NCBI RefSeq assembly: GCF_014280435.1
Contig: NZ_CP060388.1
Location: 3,547,501 to 3,611,500 of the forward strand
Source: Sphingobium sp. KCTC 72723
GTDB lineage: Bacteria > Pseudomonadota > Alphaproteobacteria > Sphingomonadales > Sphingomonadaceae
Direction of reading: 5' to 3'
Length of the DNA: 64,000 nt
Positions 9,273 to 17,962 of this stretch are shown in pieces. How positions within the stretch are numbered: the stretch's first letter is position 1; every line of letters starts with the position of its first letter. Position numbers and translations under genes: made by a program. The notes under the pieces are model-generated. The model searched no databases. It saw only the letters and a program-made list of their open reading frames with translations, and had not been told where the DNA came from.

Positions 9273-10597
9273 TCCGCGCCCTTGCGACCATGCTGGCCCT
9301 GCTCGCGGCCGGCAACGGTAGCGTCGCTGCGGTGGCGCAGACGATCAGCCATGTGGACGGCACGTTGCCGGCGGGCGGACGATGGGTGGTGGAAAAACCC
9401 GCCGACTGGAACGGCACGCTGCTGGTCTGGAGCCGGGGCTATGGCGGCGGCAGGCAGGAGATCCAGATCGCGGCGAATGGCACCCGCGACTGGTTGCTGG
9501 CGCATGGCTATGCGCTGGCAGCGGCGGACTATTCCCGGCCCGGCTGGGCGATAGAGGAGGGCGTGCCAGACCAGATCGCCACGATCGATGCGTTCGTAAA
9601 GCGGTTCGGCCAGCCAAAGCGCACCATCGCCTGGGGCAATTCCATGGGCGGGCTGATCACCATGGCGCTGGCCGAACGCTACCCGGAACGGCTGAGCGCC
9701 GCCATGCCATCCTGCGGGTCCATCGGCGGGTCGGTCGGCATGATGAACATGGCGCTGGATGGTGCCTTTGCCTTCAAGACGCTGATCGCGCCGGACAGTG
9801 CGATCAAGCTGGTCAACATCGATGACGACCGGGCCAATGGTGCGCTGGTGCAGGCTGTGGTGGACAAGGCCCAGACGAGCGCCGCAGGCCGCGCTCGGAT
9901 CGCGCTGGCGGCCGCGCTTGGCGGCCTGCCGGGCTGGAGCGATCCTGCCGCGCCGCAACCGGCCCCGGACGATCACGCCGAACAGCAGCGGCAGGAGGCC
10001 AAATCCTTCAATCGCGGCGTCTTTTTCCCACGCGCCGATCAGGAAAGGCGGGCGGGCGGCAATTTTTCGTGGAATATCGGCATCGACTATGAAGCACGCC
10101 TGAAATCAAGTGGACGGATGGAGCATGTACAGGCGTTGTACAAGGCGGCTGGCCTACAGTTGAAGCAAGACCTGACGACACTCAACAAAACACCGCGCAT
10201 CGCCGCTTTGCCATCAGCGATATCATATATGCGCGCCAATTATGTACCGACCGGCAAACTCACCATACCAATGTTGAGCTATCATGAAATCGGCGATGGC
10301 ATGACTTCGGTCAGTCTCCAGCACGCCTATGTCGACGCTGTAAAGGCTGCGGACAACAGTGCGATGCTGCGCACCGGCTGGGTGAAGGCCGCCGGGCATT
10401 GCGCCTTTACCGCTGCCGAACATATCGCCGCGCTTCAGACGCTCGAACAGCGGCTCGATACCGGACGTTGGTCGGCGGACCCCGCCAAGCTCAATATGCG
10501 CGCGATGTCGTCGGGTCAGGGCAGCGGGCGTTTCATCGCCTATGCCGCCACCCCCTTCCCCCGCCCCTGCACTGCTCGCATGAGGACTTGCCGATGA
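9269..10597 (+). CDS. exported alpha/beta hydrolase
   Basis: 442 residues starting at a GTG that overlaps the receptor stop codon. A signal peptide (cleavage after about residue 23) is followed by a hydrolase fold with the nucleophile elbow GNSMGG, Ser125. A late His in AAGHCAFT is the likely catalytic histidine. The family resembles secreted esterases and oligomer hydrolases, but the substrate is not readable. Translational coupling to the receptor and the next hydrolase suggests stepwise periplasmic cleavage of an imported ester or similar compound before P450 oxidation. Confidence 0.8.
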   Translation: MIRALATMLALLAAGNGSVAAVAQTISHVDGTLPAGGRWVVEKPADWNGTLLVWSRGYGGGRQEIQIAANGTRDWLLAHGYALAAADYSRPGWAIEEGVPDQIATIDAFVKRFGQPKRTIAWGNSMGGLITMALAERYPERLSAAMPSCGSIGGSVGMMNMALDGAFAFKTLIAPDSAIKLVNIDDDRANGALVQAVVDKAQTSAAGRARIALAAALGGLPGWSDPAAPQPAPDDHAEQQRQEAKSFNRGVFFPRADQERRAGGNFSWNIGIDYEARLKSSGRMEHVQALYKAAGLQLKQDLTTLNKTPRIAALPSAISYMRANYVPTGKLTIPMLSYHEIGDGMTSVSLQHAYVDAVKAADNSAMLRTGWVKAAGHCAFTAAEHIAALQTLEQRLDTGRWSADPAKLNMRAMSSGQGSGRFIAYAATPFPRPCTARMRTCR

Positions 10598-11490
10598 CTA
10601 CCCTTCTCGCCCTGCTCGCCGCTGTTGCGGCCCCTGCGCCCACGCCACTTGCCGTGGCATCCCTGACCAGCGGATCGGGCAAAGCCCCTGCCATGATGGA
10701 AAGCGACCCGTCGCTGCCGACCCACACACTCTATCGCCCCATCGACCTGAAAAAGGCGGGCAAATTGCCTATTCTGGTCTGGGGCAATGGCGGGTGCAGC
10801 AACCTTGGCAATTCCGCGCGCAATTTCCTGACCGAAATCGCATCGCACGGCATATTGGTGATCGCGACCGGCACGATCGGCGAATTGCCCAGGCCCAAAC
10901 CGTCCCGCACCACCAGCGATCCCGCGCCCGGCGACGCCAATGGCGTCTGGAGTCCCAAAGTCGCGACGCCCGCGATGATACAGGCGATCGACTGGGCAAT
11001 TGCACAAAACAGCAGCGCCACCAGCAAATATAGAAAACGCATCGACACTGTCCATGTCGCTGTCGCGGGACATAGCTGCGGCGGCCTGCTCGCGCTCGAC
11101 GCCAGCGCCGATCCGCGTGTGACGACAACGATCGTCATGAACAGCGGCGCGCTGAACGATGGCAGGAAACCCGAAGGCATAGACGCGACCAAGGATGGCC
11201 TGCGGCGCGTCCATGGCCCGATATTATATGTCACTGGCGGCAAAGCCGATGTCGCCTTCCCCAACGCGACCGACGACGTCGCCCGCATCCACCATGTTCC
11301 GGTTTTCCACCTCGATCGCAATGTCGGACATAGCGGCACCTATGCCCGGACCAACGGCGGCGCCTATGGGCAGGTCGCGTCGGCATGGCTGGCCTGGCGA
11401 TTGAAGGGAGATCGCGCGGCGGCGGCGGAATTTCTGGATGACGGCTTGGTACGGCGTGACCCGGAATGGCATCTGGACGCGCATTATTGA
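10594..11490 (+). CDS. exported alpha/beta hydrolase (PET-hydrolase/acetylxylan-esterase-like fold)
   Basis: 298 residues. The start overlaps the preceding stop (ATGA). A short Ala-rich signal peptide is followed by WGNGGCSN (oxyanion region), the nucleophile elbow GHSCGG with Ser161, and DRNVGHSGTY carrying the likely catalytic His. The compact architecture resembles secreted dienelactone-hydrolase/cutinase-like enzymes, but no specific substrate can be assigned. It is the last gene of the LacI-regulated operon, and a short hairpin with a T6 tract follows 51 bases later. Confidence 0.78.
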   Translation: MTTLLALLAAVAAPAPTPLAVASLTSGSGKAPAMMESDPSLPTHTLYRPIDLKKAGKLPILVWGNGGCSNLGNSARNFLTEIASHGILVIATGTIGELPRPKPSRTTSDPAPGDANGVWSPKVATPAMIQAIDWAIAQNSSATSKYRKRIDTVHVAVAGHSCGGLLALDASADPRVTTTIVMNSGALNDGRKPEGIDATKDGLRRVHGPILYVTGGKADVAFPNATDDVARIHHVPVFHLDRNVGHSGTYARTNGGAYGQVASAWLAWRLKGDRAAAAEFLDDGLVRRDPEWHLDAHY

Positions 11491-11541
11491 ACCAGCCCGG
11501 CATCGAAATAAGGGGAGGCTGACCGCAAGAGCTGTCGTCCC

Positions 11542-11560
11542 GGCGGGTAACCGCTTTTTT
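11542..11560 (+). terminator. short intrinsic terminator after the P450 operon
   Basis: A five-base-pair stem (GGCGG/CCGCT with one G-T pair) and GTAA loop are followed directly by six T residues. The stem is weak but the T-run and position at the operon end support termination. Confidence 0.45.
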
Positions 11561-11576
11561 GCAACGATCCGTGCAA
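11559..11576. promoter_or_regulatory. candidate LysR-type operator before the purine operon
   Basis: TTGCA and TGCAA form an inverted repeat with eight bases between, fitting the T-N11-A rule of LysR boxes. It lies 47-64 bases before the first purine-operon gene. The words TTGCAAC and TTGCAT also occur in the LysR/TonB-receptor divergent gap. Short and suggestive only. Confidence 0.25.
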
Positions 11577-11622
11577 GTCATTCTATTGGATCGGTAGGGT
11601 CAAGATCGGCATAGAGGGGACT

Positions 11623-12768
11623 ATGGTGCGTGTCCCAAAGCCTTCCTACTTGCCCGACCCCTTTCTGCTCTGCCTGATCGCCACGGTAGCGGGCGCGTCT
11701 TTCGTGCCCGTGCGCGGCGCAGCCATTCCCTGGGTTGAAGCAGCGACGGACACTGCGATTGCGTTGCTTTTTTTCCTGCATGGGGCGAAATTGTCGCGCG
11801 CGGCGGTTCTTCAGGGTGCAGGCAACTGGCGACTGCATCTATATGTTCTGGCTTCGACCTATATTCTCTTTCCCGTAATCGGCCTGGGCCTGGTTGCCTT
11901 GCTGCGCGACTTTGGGGATGGCCTGCTGCTCTCTGGCCTGCTCTATCTTACTTTGCTGCCGTCGACGGTCCAATCATCGATCGCATTTACGGCAATGGCT
12001 GGCGGCAATGTCGCAGCGGCAGTGTGCAGCGCTTCCCTTTCCAACATCATCGGCATCATTCTCACCCCGGTTCTGGTCGGCCTGTTCATGGCGGTGGACG
12101 GCGCAAGCAGCGGCTTTTCCTGGCAGTCGGTTCAGGCGATCGCGCTGCAACTGCTCGTCCCCTTCGTGGCGGGGCATTTGCTGCGGCCGTGGATCGGCGC
12201 GTTCATTGATCGCCACAAGGGCGTGCTGATGCCGGTCGATCGCGGGTCTATCCTGCTGGTCGTCTATTGCGCATTCAGCGCTGCCGTGGTGGGCGGTATC
12301 TGGTCGCAAGTGGGCATTGCCGACCTTTTGCTCCTGCTGCTGCTCAGCCTGGTGATGCTGGTCATCGTGATGGGCGCGAATATGGGGCTTGCGCGGCTGG
12401 TCGGCCTGCCCCGCGCGGATAGGATCGTCCTGCTTTTCTGCGGGTCCAAAAAGAGCCTGGTATCGGGCGTGCCGATGGCAGGCGCGCTGTTCCCGGCGGC
12501 ACAGGTCGGCATGATCATCCTGCCGCTCATGATCTTCCATCAGATTCAGCTGTTCCTCTGCGCCGCGCTGGCGGGCCGGTTTGCGCGACAAGGCGCAACC
12601 GCGCCAATGCCAGAACGTCCGCTCATCCCACGCACCCTAGCCGAAATTGAAAGCACAGCAGACAGGCTGGGCCTGACCATAGCTGACCCATGTTTGGCGG
12701 GCGTCGTCGCCAATCTTGCCCTGCTGGACCGTCATGCCGACACGCTGTTCGCGACGGACAAGTCATGA
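11623..12768 (+). CDS. SLC10A7/YfeH-type bile-acid:Na+ symporter-family transporter with C-terminal AtzG/HpxX-like extension
   Basis: 381 residues. Residues 1 to about 325 are a ten-helix membrane protein with family features such as FFLHGAKLS, LPSTVQSSIAFT and FCGSKKSLVSGVP. The family is usually about 330 residues. The extra 53 residues (from Met329) read like a DUF4089/AtzG small subunit: LGLTI, then GVVANL, ALL and an Ala-Leu-rich end. The next gene is the AtzE/HpxY amidase that normally pairs with such a subunit, and it overlaps this stop by four bases. GAGGGG precedes the ATG. First gene of the purine operon; it may import a purine breakdown product. An internal start at Met329 could also make a free small subunit. 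Confidence 0.8.
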   Translation: MVRVPKPSYLPDPFLLCLIATVAGASFVPVRGAAIPWVEAATDTAIALLFFLHGAKLSRAAVLQGAGNWRLHLYVLASTYILFPVIGLGLVALLRDFGDGLLLSGLLYLTLLPSTVQSSIAFTAMAGGNVAAAVCSASLSNIIGIILTPVLVGLFMAVDGASSGFSWQSVQAIALQLLVPFVAGHLLRPWIGAFIDRHKGVLMPVDRGSILLVVYCAFSAAVVGGIWSQVGIADLLLLLLLSLVMLVIVMGANMGLARLVGLPRADRIVLLFCGSKKSLVSGVPMAGALFPAAQVGMIILPLMIFHQIQLFLCAALAGRFARQGATAPMPERPLIPRTLAEIESTADRLGLTIADPCLAGVVANLALLDRHADTLFATDKS

Positions 12769-14102
12769 GGCAGGCGGTTGACATCGCCGCCGCTGTCCGG
12801 TCGGGACAGATCAGCGCCATGACCGTGGTAGAGGACTGCCTCACCCGATTGACTCACGAAAGCGGGCCACTAGTCGCGATAACCCGCATCCTGGCCGATC
12901 GCGCCCGGACAGAGGCAGCAGCCGTCGATGCCGCCATCGCTGCGGGGCAGGATCCGGGGCCGTTGGCGGGCGTCCCCTATGGCGTCAAGGATCTGTTCGA
13001 CATAGGTGGCCTGCCGACCACGGCGGGGTCGGGCCTCTATGCCGATGCGCCGCCCGCCCAAGCAGATGCGCAGGCCATCGGCCGTCTGCAATCGGCTGGC
13101 GCCATCCTCGTCGCGACGCTGAACATGGATGAGTTCGCCTATGGCTTTGCCACCATCAATGCCCGGCACGGCACGACGCGCAATCCCCATGACCTTGAAC
13201 GGCTGGCCGGTGGTTCATCGGGCGGATCGGCGGCAGTGGTCGCCGCCGGACTGCTGCCTTTCTCGCTCGGCTCCGACACCAATGGATCAATCCGCGTCCC
13301 CGCCAGCCTGACCGGCATTTACGGCCTCAAACCCACGCATGGCGCGCTGCCGATGGACGGGGTTTTTCCCTTTGCCCACAGCTTCGACGACATCGGCCCC
13401 TTCGCCCTGTCGGTGGCGGACATGGCGTGCCTCTGGCAGGTGCTGGGCGGGACCGACACAGCGGCAGGCGATCCGATCCGCGTCGCGCGGCTGGGCGGGC
13501 GTTTTCGTGAAAATGTCGATCCCGACCAGATCGCAGCGATGGATGCCATTGTCCCTGATGCGCCCATCCTGGACCTGCCGGACATCGCCCGCGCGCGATC
13601 GGCCGCTTTCCTGATCACCGCAGCGGAGGGTGGCGCGCTGCATAGCGAAGCCCTTGGTCGCGATGCGATGGCGTTCGACCCGGCCACCCGCGATCGCCTG
13701 CTGGCCGGTGCGCTGCTGCCCGACAGCCTGTATCAGGCGGCACAGGCGTTTCGCGCGCAGTATAAGCAGCGCATCGTAGAAATCATGGCAACCCACGACG
13801 TGCTGCTTGCGCCCGCGACCCCCTGCGTCGCGCCGCTGATAGCGGACCCGCGCATCCTGATCGACGGCGCGCTCTCGCCCGCCCGCGCGGACTTGGGCAT
13901 TCACAGCCAGCCGATCAGCTTTACCGGGCTGCCGTCCTTGTCCGTGCCATTGCGCCGTCCGGGCCGCTTGCCGCTGGGGCTGCAACTGATAGGCAGGCCG
14001 GGGGGCGAGGCGACATTGTTCCGTTTCGCCAGGATGCTGGAAGACAAGGGGCTGACCGGCGTAACATCGCCGACGGGCGCATATCAGGGGGACGCATCAT
14101 GA
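12765..14102 (+). CDS. hpxY: AtzE/HpxY-family amidase
   Basis: 445 residues of the amidase-signature family. The catalytic Lys is in PYGVKDLFD and the Ser-cisSer pair in GGSSGGSAAVVAAG, followed by GSDTNGSIRVPAS. AtzE works with AtzG on 1-carboxybiuret, and HpxY is its counterpart in Klebsiella-type purine clusters. Here it probably hydrolyses a carbamoyl or carboxy-urea intermediate downstream of allantoate, such as oxalurate (inference). No separate small subunit gene exists, but the preceding transporter ends in an AtzG-like segment. The start overlaps that stop by four bases; an upstream in-frame start lies deep in the transporter gene and is rejected. Confidence 0.85.
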   Translation: MRQAVDIAAAVRSGQISAMTVVEDCLTRLTHESGPLVAITRILADRARTEAAAVDAAIAAGQDPGPLAGVPYGVKDLFDIGGLPTTAGSGLYADAPPAQADAQAIGRLQSAGAILVATLNMDEFAYGFATINARHGTTRNPHDLERLAGGSSGGSAAVVAAGLLPFSLGSDTNGSIRVPASLTGIYGLKPTHGALPMDGVFPFAHSFDDIGPFALSVADMACLWQVLGGTDTAAGDPIRVARLGGRFRENVDPDQIAAMDAIVPDAPILDLPDIARARSAAFLITAAEGGALHSEALGRDAMAFDPATRDRLLAGALLPDSLYQAAQAFRAQYKQRIVEIMATHDVLLAPATPCVAPLIADPRILIDGALSPARADLGIHSQPISFTGLPSLSVPLRRPGRLPLGLQLIGRPGGEATLFRFARMLEDKGLTGVTSPTGAYQGDAS

Positions 14103-15460
14103 CGGACGTGAAAACGGACGGGGCGATACAGCCAGGGACGGGGCGGCTCGAACGCTATTTCAGCCTGTCGGAACGGGGCACTTCGGCGCGGACCGAGATT
14201 TTGGCGGGGTTCACGACCTTTCTGACCATGGCCTATATCGTGCTGGTCAATCCCGCGATCCTGGGTCAGGCGGGGATGCCGATCGCGGCTGTGGCAGCCG
14301 CGACCTGTTTCGCTGCTGCCTTTGGCTCCATACTGATGGGGCTGGTCGCCAATACGCCGCTGGCGCTGGCACCGGGGATGGGCCTGAACGCCTATTTCAG
14401 CTTCACCGTCGTGCAGCAAATGGGCGTCCCCTGGCCGATCGCGCTGGGATGCGTCTTCATTTCCGGCATCGCCTTCCTGATCCTGACGCTGACCGGCGTG
14501 CGCCAGATGATCGTGGCGGCCATCCCGATGCATTTGTTCGCGGCGGTGGCGGGCGGCATCGGCCTGTTCATCGGCTTCATCGGCCTGAAGAATGCAGGGA
14601 TCGTCGTCGCCAATCCTGCCACCTTCGTGGCGCTGGGCGACTTGAAGGCACCCGGCGCTGCGCTTGCCCTGTTCGGGCTGCTGGTCATCGGCGTGCTGAG
14701 CGTCTGGAACGTGCGCGGCGCGATGCTGATCGGCATCGTCGCGACGACGCTGGTGGGATGGCTGTTCGGCCAGGTGGTCGTCAGCCCCGAACCCTACAGC
14801 CTCGCCGCCTTGACCGGGACAGCGTTCAAGCTGGACCTTTCGGGGGTGTTCGGCCTCACCGGCAGCCATGGCCTCGGCCTGCTCGAAATCCTGTTCGTCT
14901 TTCTGTTCGTCGACCTGTTCGACAATATCGGCACGCTGGTCGCCGTCACCAAACGCGCAGGGCTGATGGACAAGGCGGGGCGCATCCCCGGCCTCAACCG
15001 CATCCTGATGGCAGATGCCGCCGCTACGGTCGTCGGGTCGGTGGCAGGCACCAGCACCGTCACATCCTATGTCGAAAGCGCTGCGGGCGTACAGGCGGGC
15101 GGGCGCACCGGGCTGACGGCGGTCGTCACCGGCATCCTGTTCCTGATCACCATGTTCGTCGCCCCCTATGCGCAGATCGTCCCGCTGGCGGCGACCGCAC
15201 CTGCACTCATCATCGTGGGCGGCCTGATGCTGTTGCCCCTGACAGAGGTGGAGTGGGAAGATCCGCTCTCGGCCATCCCAGCCTTCCTGACCGTGGCGAT
15301 GATCCCGCTGACCTTCTCGATCGCCAATGGTCTGGCGTTCGGCATTACCGCCCACGCCATCTTGAAATTGCTGCGCGGCACCGCGACCAAGGCCGACTGG
15401 TTCCTGTTCCTGCTCGCCGCCATGTTCGTAGTCCGCTTCATCTGGATGGGTGCGGCCTGA
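14099..15460 (+). CDS. NCS2 purine permease, AzgA/PbuG type
   Basis: 453 residues with about 12-14 membrane segments. The signature FTTFLTMAYIVLVNP near the start and LAPGMGLNAYF are hallmarks of the AzgA branch, which imports hypoxanthine, guanine or adenine with protons. A later VGTSTVTSYVESAAGV-like segment (here AGTSTVTSYVESAAGVQAGG) matches the same branch. ATGA overlap on the 5' side and one-base overlap on the 3' side put it inside the operon. It supplies purine bases to the cytoplasmic deaminases and xanthine dehydrogenase encoded downstream. Confidence 0.92.
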   Translation: MTDVKTDGAIQPGTGRLERYFSLSERGTSARTEILAGFTTFLTMAYIVLVNPAILGQAGMPIAAVAAATCFAAAFGSILMGLVANTPLALAPGMGLNAYFSFTVVQQMGVPWPIALGCVFISGIAFLILTLTGVRQMIVAAIPMHLFAAVAGGIGLFIGFIGLKNAGIVVANPATFVALGDLKAPGAALALFGLLVIGVLSVWNVRGAMLIGIVATTLVGWLFGQVVVSPEPYSLAALTGTAFKLDLSGVFGLTGSHGLGLLEILFVFLFVDLFDNIGTLVAVTKRAGLMDKAGRIPGLNRILMADAAATVVGSVAGTSTVTSYVESAAGVQAGGRTGLTAVVTGILFLITMFVAPYAQIVPLAATAPALIIVGGLMLLPLTEVEWEDPLSAIPAFLTVAMIPLTFSIANGLAFGITAHAILKLLRGTATKADWFLFLLAAMFVVRFIWMGAA

Positions 15461-16374
15461 TGCGCGCGCTCTGCCTAGCCTTGTTTGCGCTGCTGCTGCC
15501 CGTTTCGGCGCAGGCCAAGCCGCTCGACCGGACGCCGCGCACCGTGGTCATGACCGCCTTTGCGCCCGAATGGGATGCGCTGGCCCATTCCATTGCCCGG
15601 CCCAAAACGCACCATGTCAACGGCCTGACCATGCTGACCGGCACCATGGCGGGGAAGCCGGTGCTGCTGATGCAGAGCGGCGTCAGCATGGTCAACGCGG
15701 CGATGAACACGCAGTTGGTGCTGGATCGGTTCACCGTGAAGCGGATCGTCTTTTCCGGCATCGCTGGCGGGGTCGATCCCGCGCTGTCGATCGGCGATGT
15801 CATCGTGCCGGAGGATTGGGCGCAATATCTGGAGGTGTCCTTTGCGCGCCAGACGCCGGCAGGCTGGGTCGTGCCCGAACCCGTGGACGCGGACGCGCCG
15901 CCCCATTTCGGCATGATGTTCCCGCGCGGCGTCCGGCTGGGCAATGCGGCGCAAGCCCCGCGCCGCCATTACCGGCAGGCGGTCGATCCCATGTTGCTGG
16001 CGCTCGCCCGCAAAGTCGCCGTCGGCGTGAAGCTGCGCCGCTGCGTCGATGGACAGGCGACCGCCGCAAACTGCCTGGTCCATGACCCCAAATTCGTCGT
16101 CGGCGGCACGGGGGTCAGCGCCGGTGTCTATGCCGACAACGCCGAATTTCGCGATTATCTGGCCACCGCCTGGAAAGCGCGCGTGCTGGACATGGAAAGC
16201 GCGGCGGTGGTGCAGGTGGCCTATGCCAACAACGTGCCCGTCATCGTGTTCCGCAGCCTGTCGGACCTGGCCGGGGGTGACGCTGGCGCGAACCAGATGA
16301 ACACATTCATGGCGCTGGCATCGGTCAACAGCGCCGACGTCGTGCGCGCCTTCGTCGCCGCGCTGCCGGATTAG
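15460..16374 (+). CDS. exported nucleoside phosphorylase/MTAN-superfamily nucleosidase
   Basis: 304 residues starting with a clear signal peptide (cleaved after SAQA, about residue 19). The mature part shows the MTA/SAH nucleosidase pattern: SGIAGGVDPALSIGD and MESAAVVQVAY, with RSLSD supplying the base-binding Asp. Normal MTAN is cytosolic and about 230 residues; this one is exported and has an insert between the two motifs. It probably splits purine nucleosides in the periplasm so the adjacent permease can import the base. The start overlaps the permease stop (TGATG). Confidence 0.82.
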   Translation: MRALCLALFALLLPVSAQAKPLDRTPRTVVMTAFAPEWDALAHSIARPKTHHVNGLTMLTGTMAGKPVLLMQSGVSMVNAAMNTQLVLDRFTVKRIVFSGIAGGVDPALSIGDVIVPEDWAQYLEVSFARQTPAGWVVPEPVDADAPPHFGMMFPRGVRLGNAAQAPRRHYRQAVDPMLLALARKVAVGVKLRRCVDGQATAANCLVHDPKFVVGGTGVSAGVYADNAEFRDYLATAWKARVLDMESAAVVQVAYANNVPVIVFRSLSDLAGGDAGANQMNTFMALASVNSADVVRAFVAALPD

Positions 16375-16375
16375 G

Positions 16376-17962
16376 ATGATGACGCTTTCCACCATCAGCG
16401 GCACGAACGGCATGGTCACCGCCCCCCATTGGCTGGCCGCGCAGGCGGGGTGCGACGTGCTGAAAGACGGCGGCAATGCGGTCGAAGCCGCCGTCGCCGT
16501 CGCTGCCACGCTGGCCGTCGTCTATCCGCACATGACCGGGATCGGCGGCGACAGTTTCTGGCTGGTGGCGCAACCGGACGGGACGATCGACAGTGTGCAT
16601 GGCTGTGGTGGCGCGGCAGCGAAGGCCGATCTTGCGCTCTATGCGGGCCTTGCCACGGTGCCGACGCGCGGACCGCTCGCCGCCAATACCGTGGCCGGGA
16701 CATTGTCGGGCTGGGCCGCAATGCTGGAAAGCGGCGGCGGCGCGCTACCCTTGTCCCGCCTGTTGCGCGACTCGATCCACCATGCAGAAAATGGCGTGGC
16801 GGTGACTCGTGGCGGCGCGGCAATTGCGGCGGCGAAGGGTGGCGAATTGCGCGGCCAGCCCGGCGCCTATGCCGCCACTTTCGAGCCGGAGGGTCGCCCG
16901 CTACGCGAAGGCGACATGCTGCACCAACCTGCACTGGCCGCCACGTTGCAGGCCATCGCAACAGACGGGATCGCCGATTTCTACAGCGGCGCGCTAGCTG
17001 ATCTGGTGGCGGCAGACCTTGCCGCGCTGGGCAGTCCGGTCGGCCGCGACGATCTGATCGCGCATCGGGCGACCCGGCCCCAGCCGCTGACCACGCGGAT
17101 CGCGGGCATCGACCTTTACAACAGCGCCCCACCGACGCAAGGCTTCGCCTCGCTCATGATCCTCGCTGTGTTCGACCGGCTGCGCGCGACGCAGGCAGAC
17201 GGTTTCGACCATGTCCATGGTCTGGTCGAAGCGACCAAGCAAGCGTTTCTGTTGCGCGATACGCATGTCGGCGACCCGGCTTTCCACGATTTCGATTATC
17301 AGGGGCTGCTGGACGATCCGGCGGCGCTGGACGCAATCGCCGCCACAATCGACCCCACGCGCGCCCTGCCCTGGCCCCGCCCCTCGGCACAGGGCGACAC
17401 TTGCTGGTTCGCAACCGCCGACAAGGATGGACGCATGGTCAGCGCCATCCAATCCACCTATTTCGAATTCGGGTCGGGCCTGGTCCTGCCGCAGACCGGC
17501 ATCACCTGGCAAAATAGAGGCAGCAGTTTCCGTCTGGCAGCGGACGGCTGGAACGCGCTGAAGCCCGGTCGCAAGCCCTTCCACACGCTCAACCCTGCGC
17601 TGGCCCGCTTCGACGATGGGCGCATCATGGCCTATGGCACGATGGGCGGCGAGGGCCAGCCGCAGACCCAAGCCGCTCTGTTCAGCCGTTACGCGCGCTT
17701 CGGCGTCGACCTCCAGCAGGCGATCAGCGCGCCCCGATGGCTGCTGGGGCGAACCTGGGGCGAAGATAGCACGACGCTCAAGCTGGAGGACGGTTTCGAC
17801 GAAGCGCTCTATGGCGAACTTGCAGCGGCGGGGCATGATGTCGAGCGTGTCGGGCCGCTGACCGCAACGATGGGCCATGCCGGTGCCATCGTCCGCCACG
17901 CCGATGGCCGTCTGGACGGCGCGACCGACTCGCGCAGCGACGGGCAGGTGGCGACATGGTGA
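16376..17962 (+). CDS. hpxW: gamma-glutamyltransferase-family amidohydrolase, HpxW-like (oxamate amidohydrolase)
   Basis: 528 residues of the Ntn-hydrolase GGT family. The autoprocessing nucleophile is Thr342 in GDTCWF, and substrate loops such as GTMGGEGQPQ are present. The long N-terminal half forms the large subunit after cleavage. No signal peptide is seen, unlike glutathione-degrading GGTs. In Klebsiella the HpxW member of purine clusters hydrolyses oxamate to oxalate and ammonia. Position next to allantoate amidohydrolase and an HpxY amidase supports that role rather than glutathione turnover. It overlaps the next gene by seven bases. Confidence 0.85.
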   Translation: MMTLSTISGTNGMVTAPHWLAAQAGCDVLKDGGNAVEAAVAVAATLAVVYPHMTGIGGDSFWLVAQPDGTIDSVHGCGGAAAKADLALYAGLATVPTRGPLAANTVAGTLSGWAAMLESGGGALPLSRLLRDSIHHAENGVAVTRGGAAIAAAKGGELRGQPGAYAATFEPEGRPLREGDMLHQPALAATLQAIATDGIADFYSGALADLVAADLAALGSPVGRDDLIAHRATRPQPLTTRIAGIDLYNSAPPTQGFASLMILAVFDRLRATQADGFDHVHGLVEATKQAFLLRDTHVGDPAFHDFDYQGLLDDPAALDAIAATIDPTRALPWPRPSAQGDTCWFATADKDGRMVSAIQSTYFEFGSGLVLPQTGITWQNRGSSFRLAADGWNALKPGRKPFHTLNPALARFDDGRIMAYGTMGGEGQPQTQAALFSRYARFGVDLQQAISAPRWLLGRTWGEDSTTLKLEDGFDEALYGELAAAGHDVERVGPLTATMGHAGAIVRHADGRLDGATDSRSDGQVATW

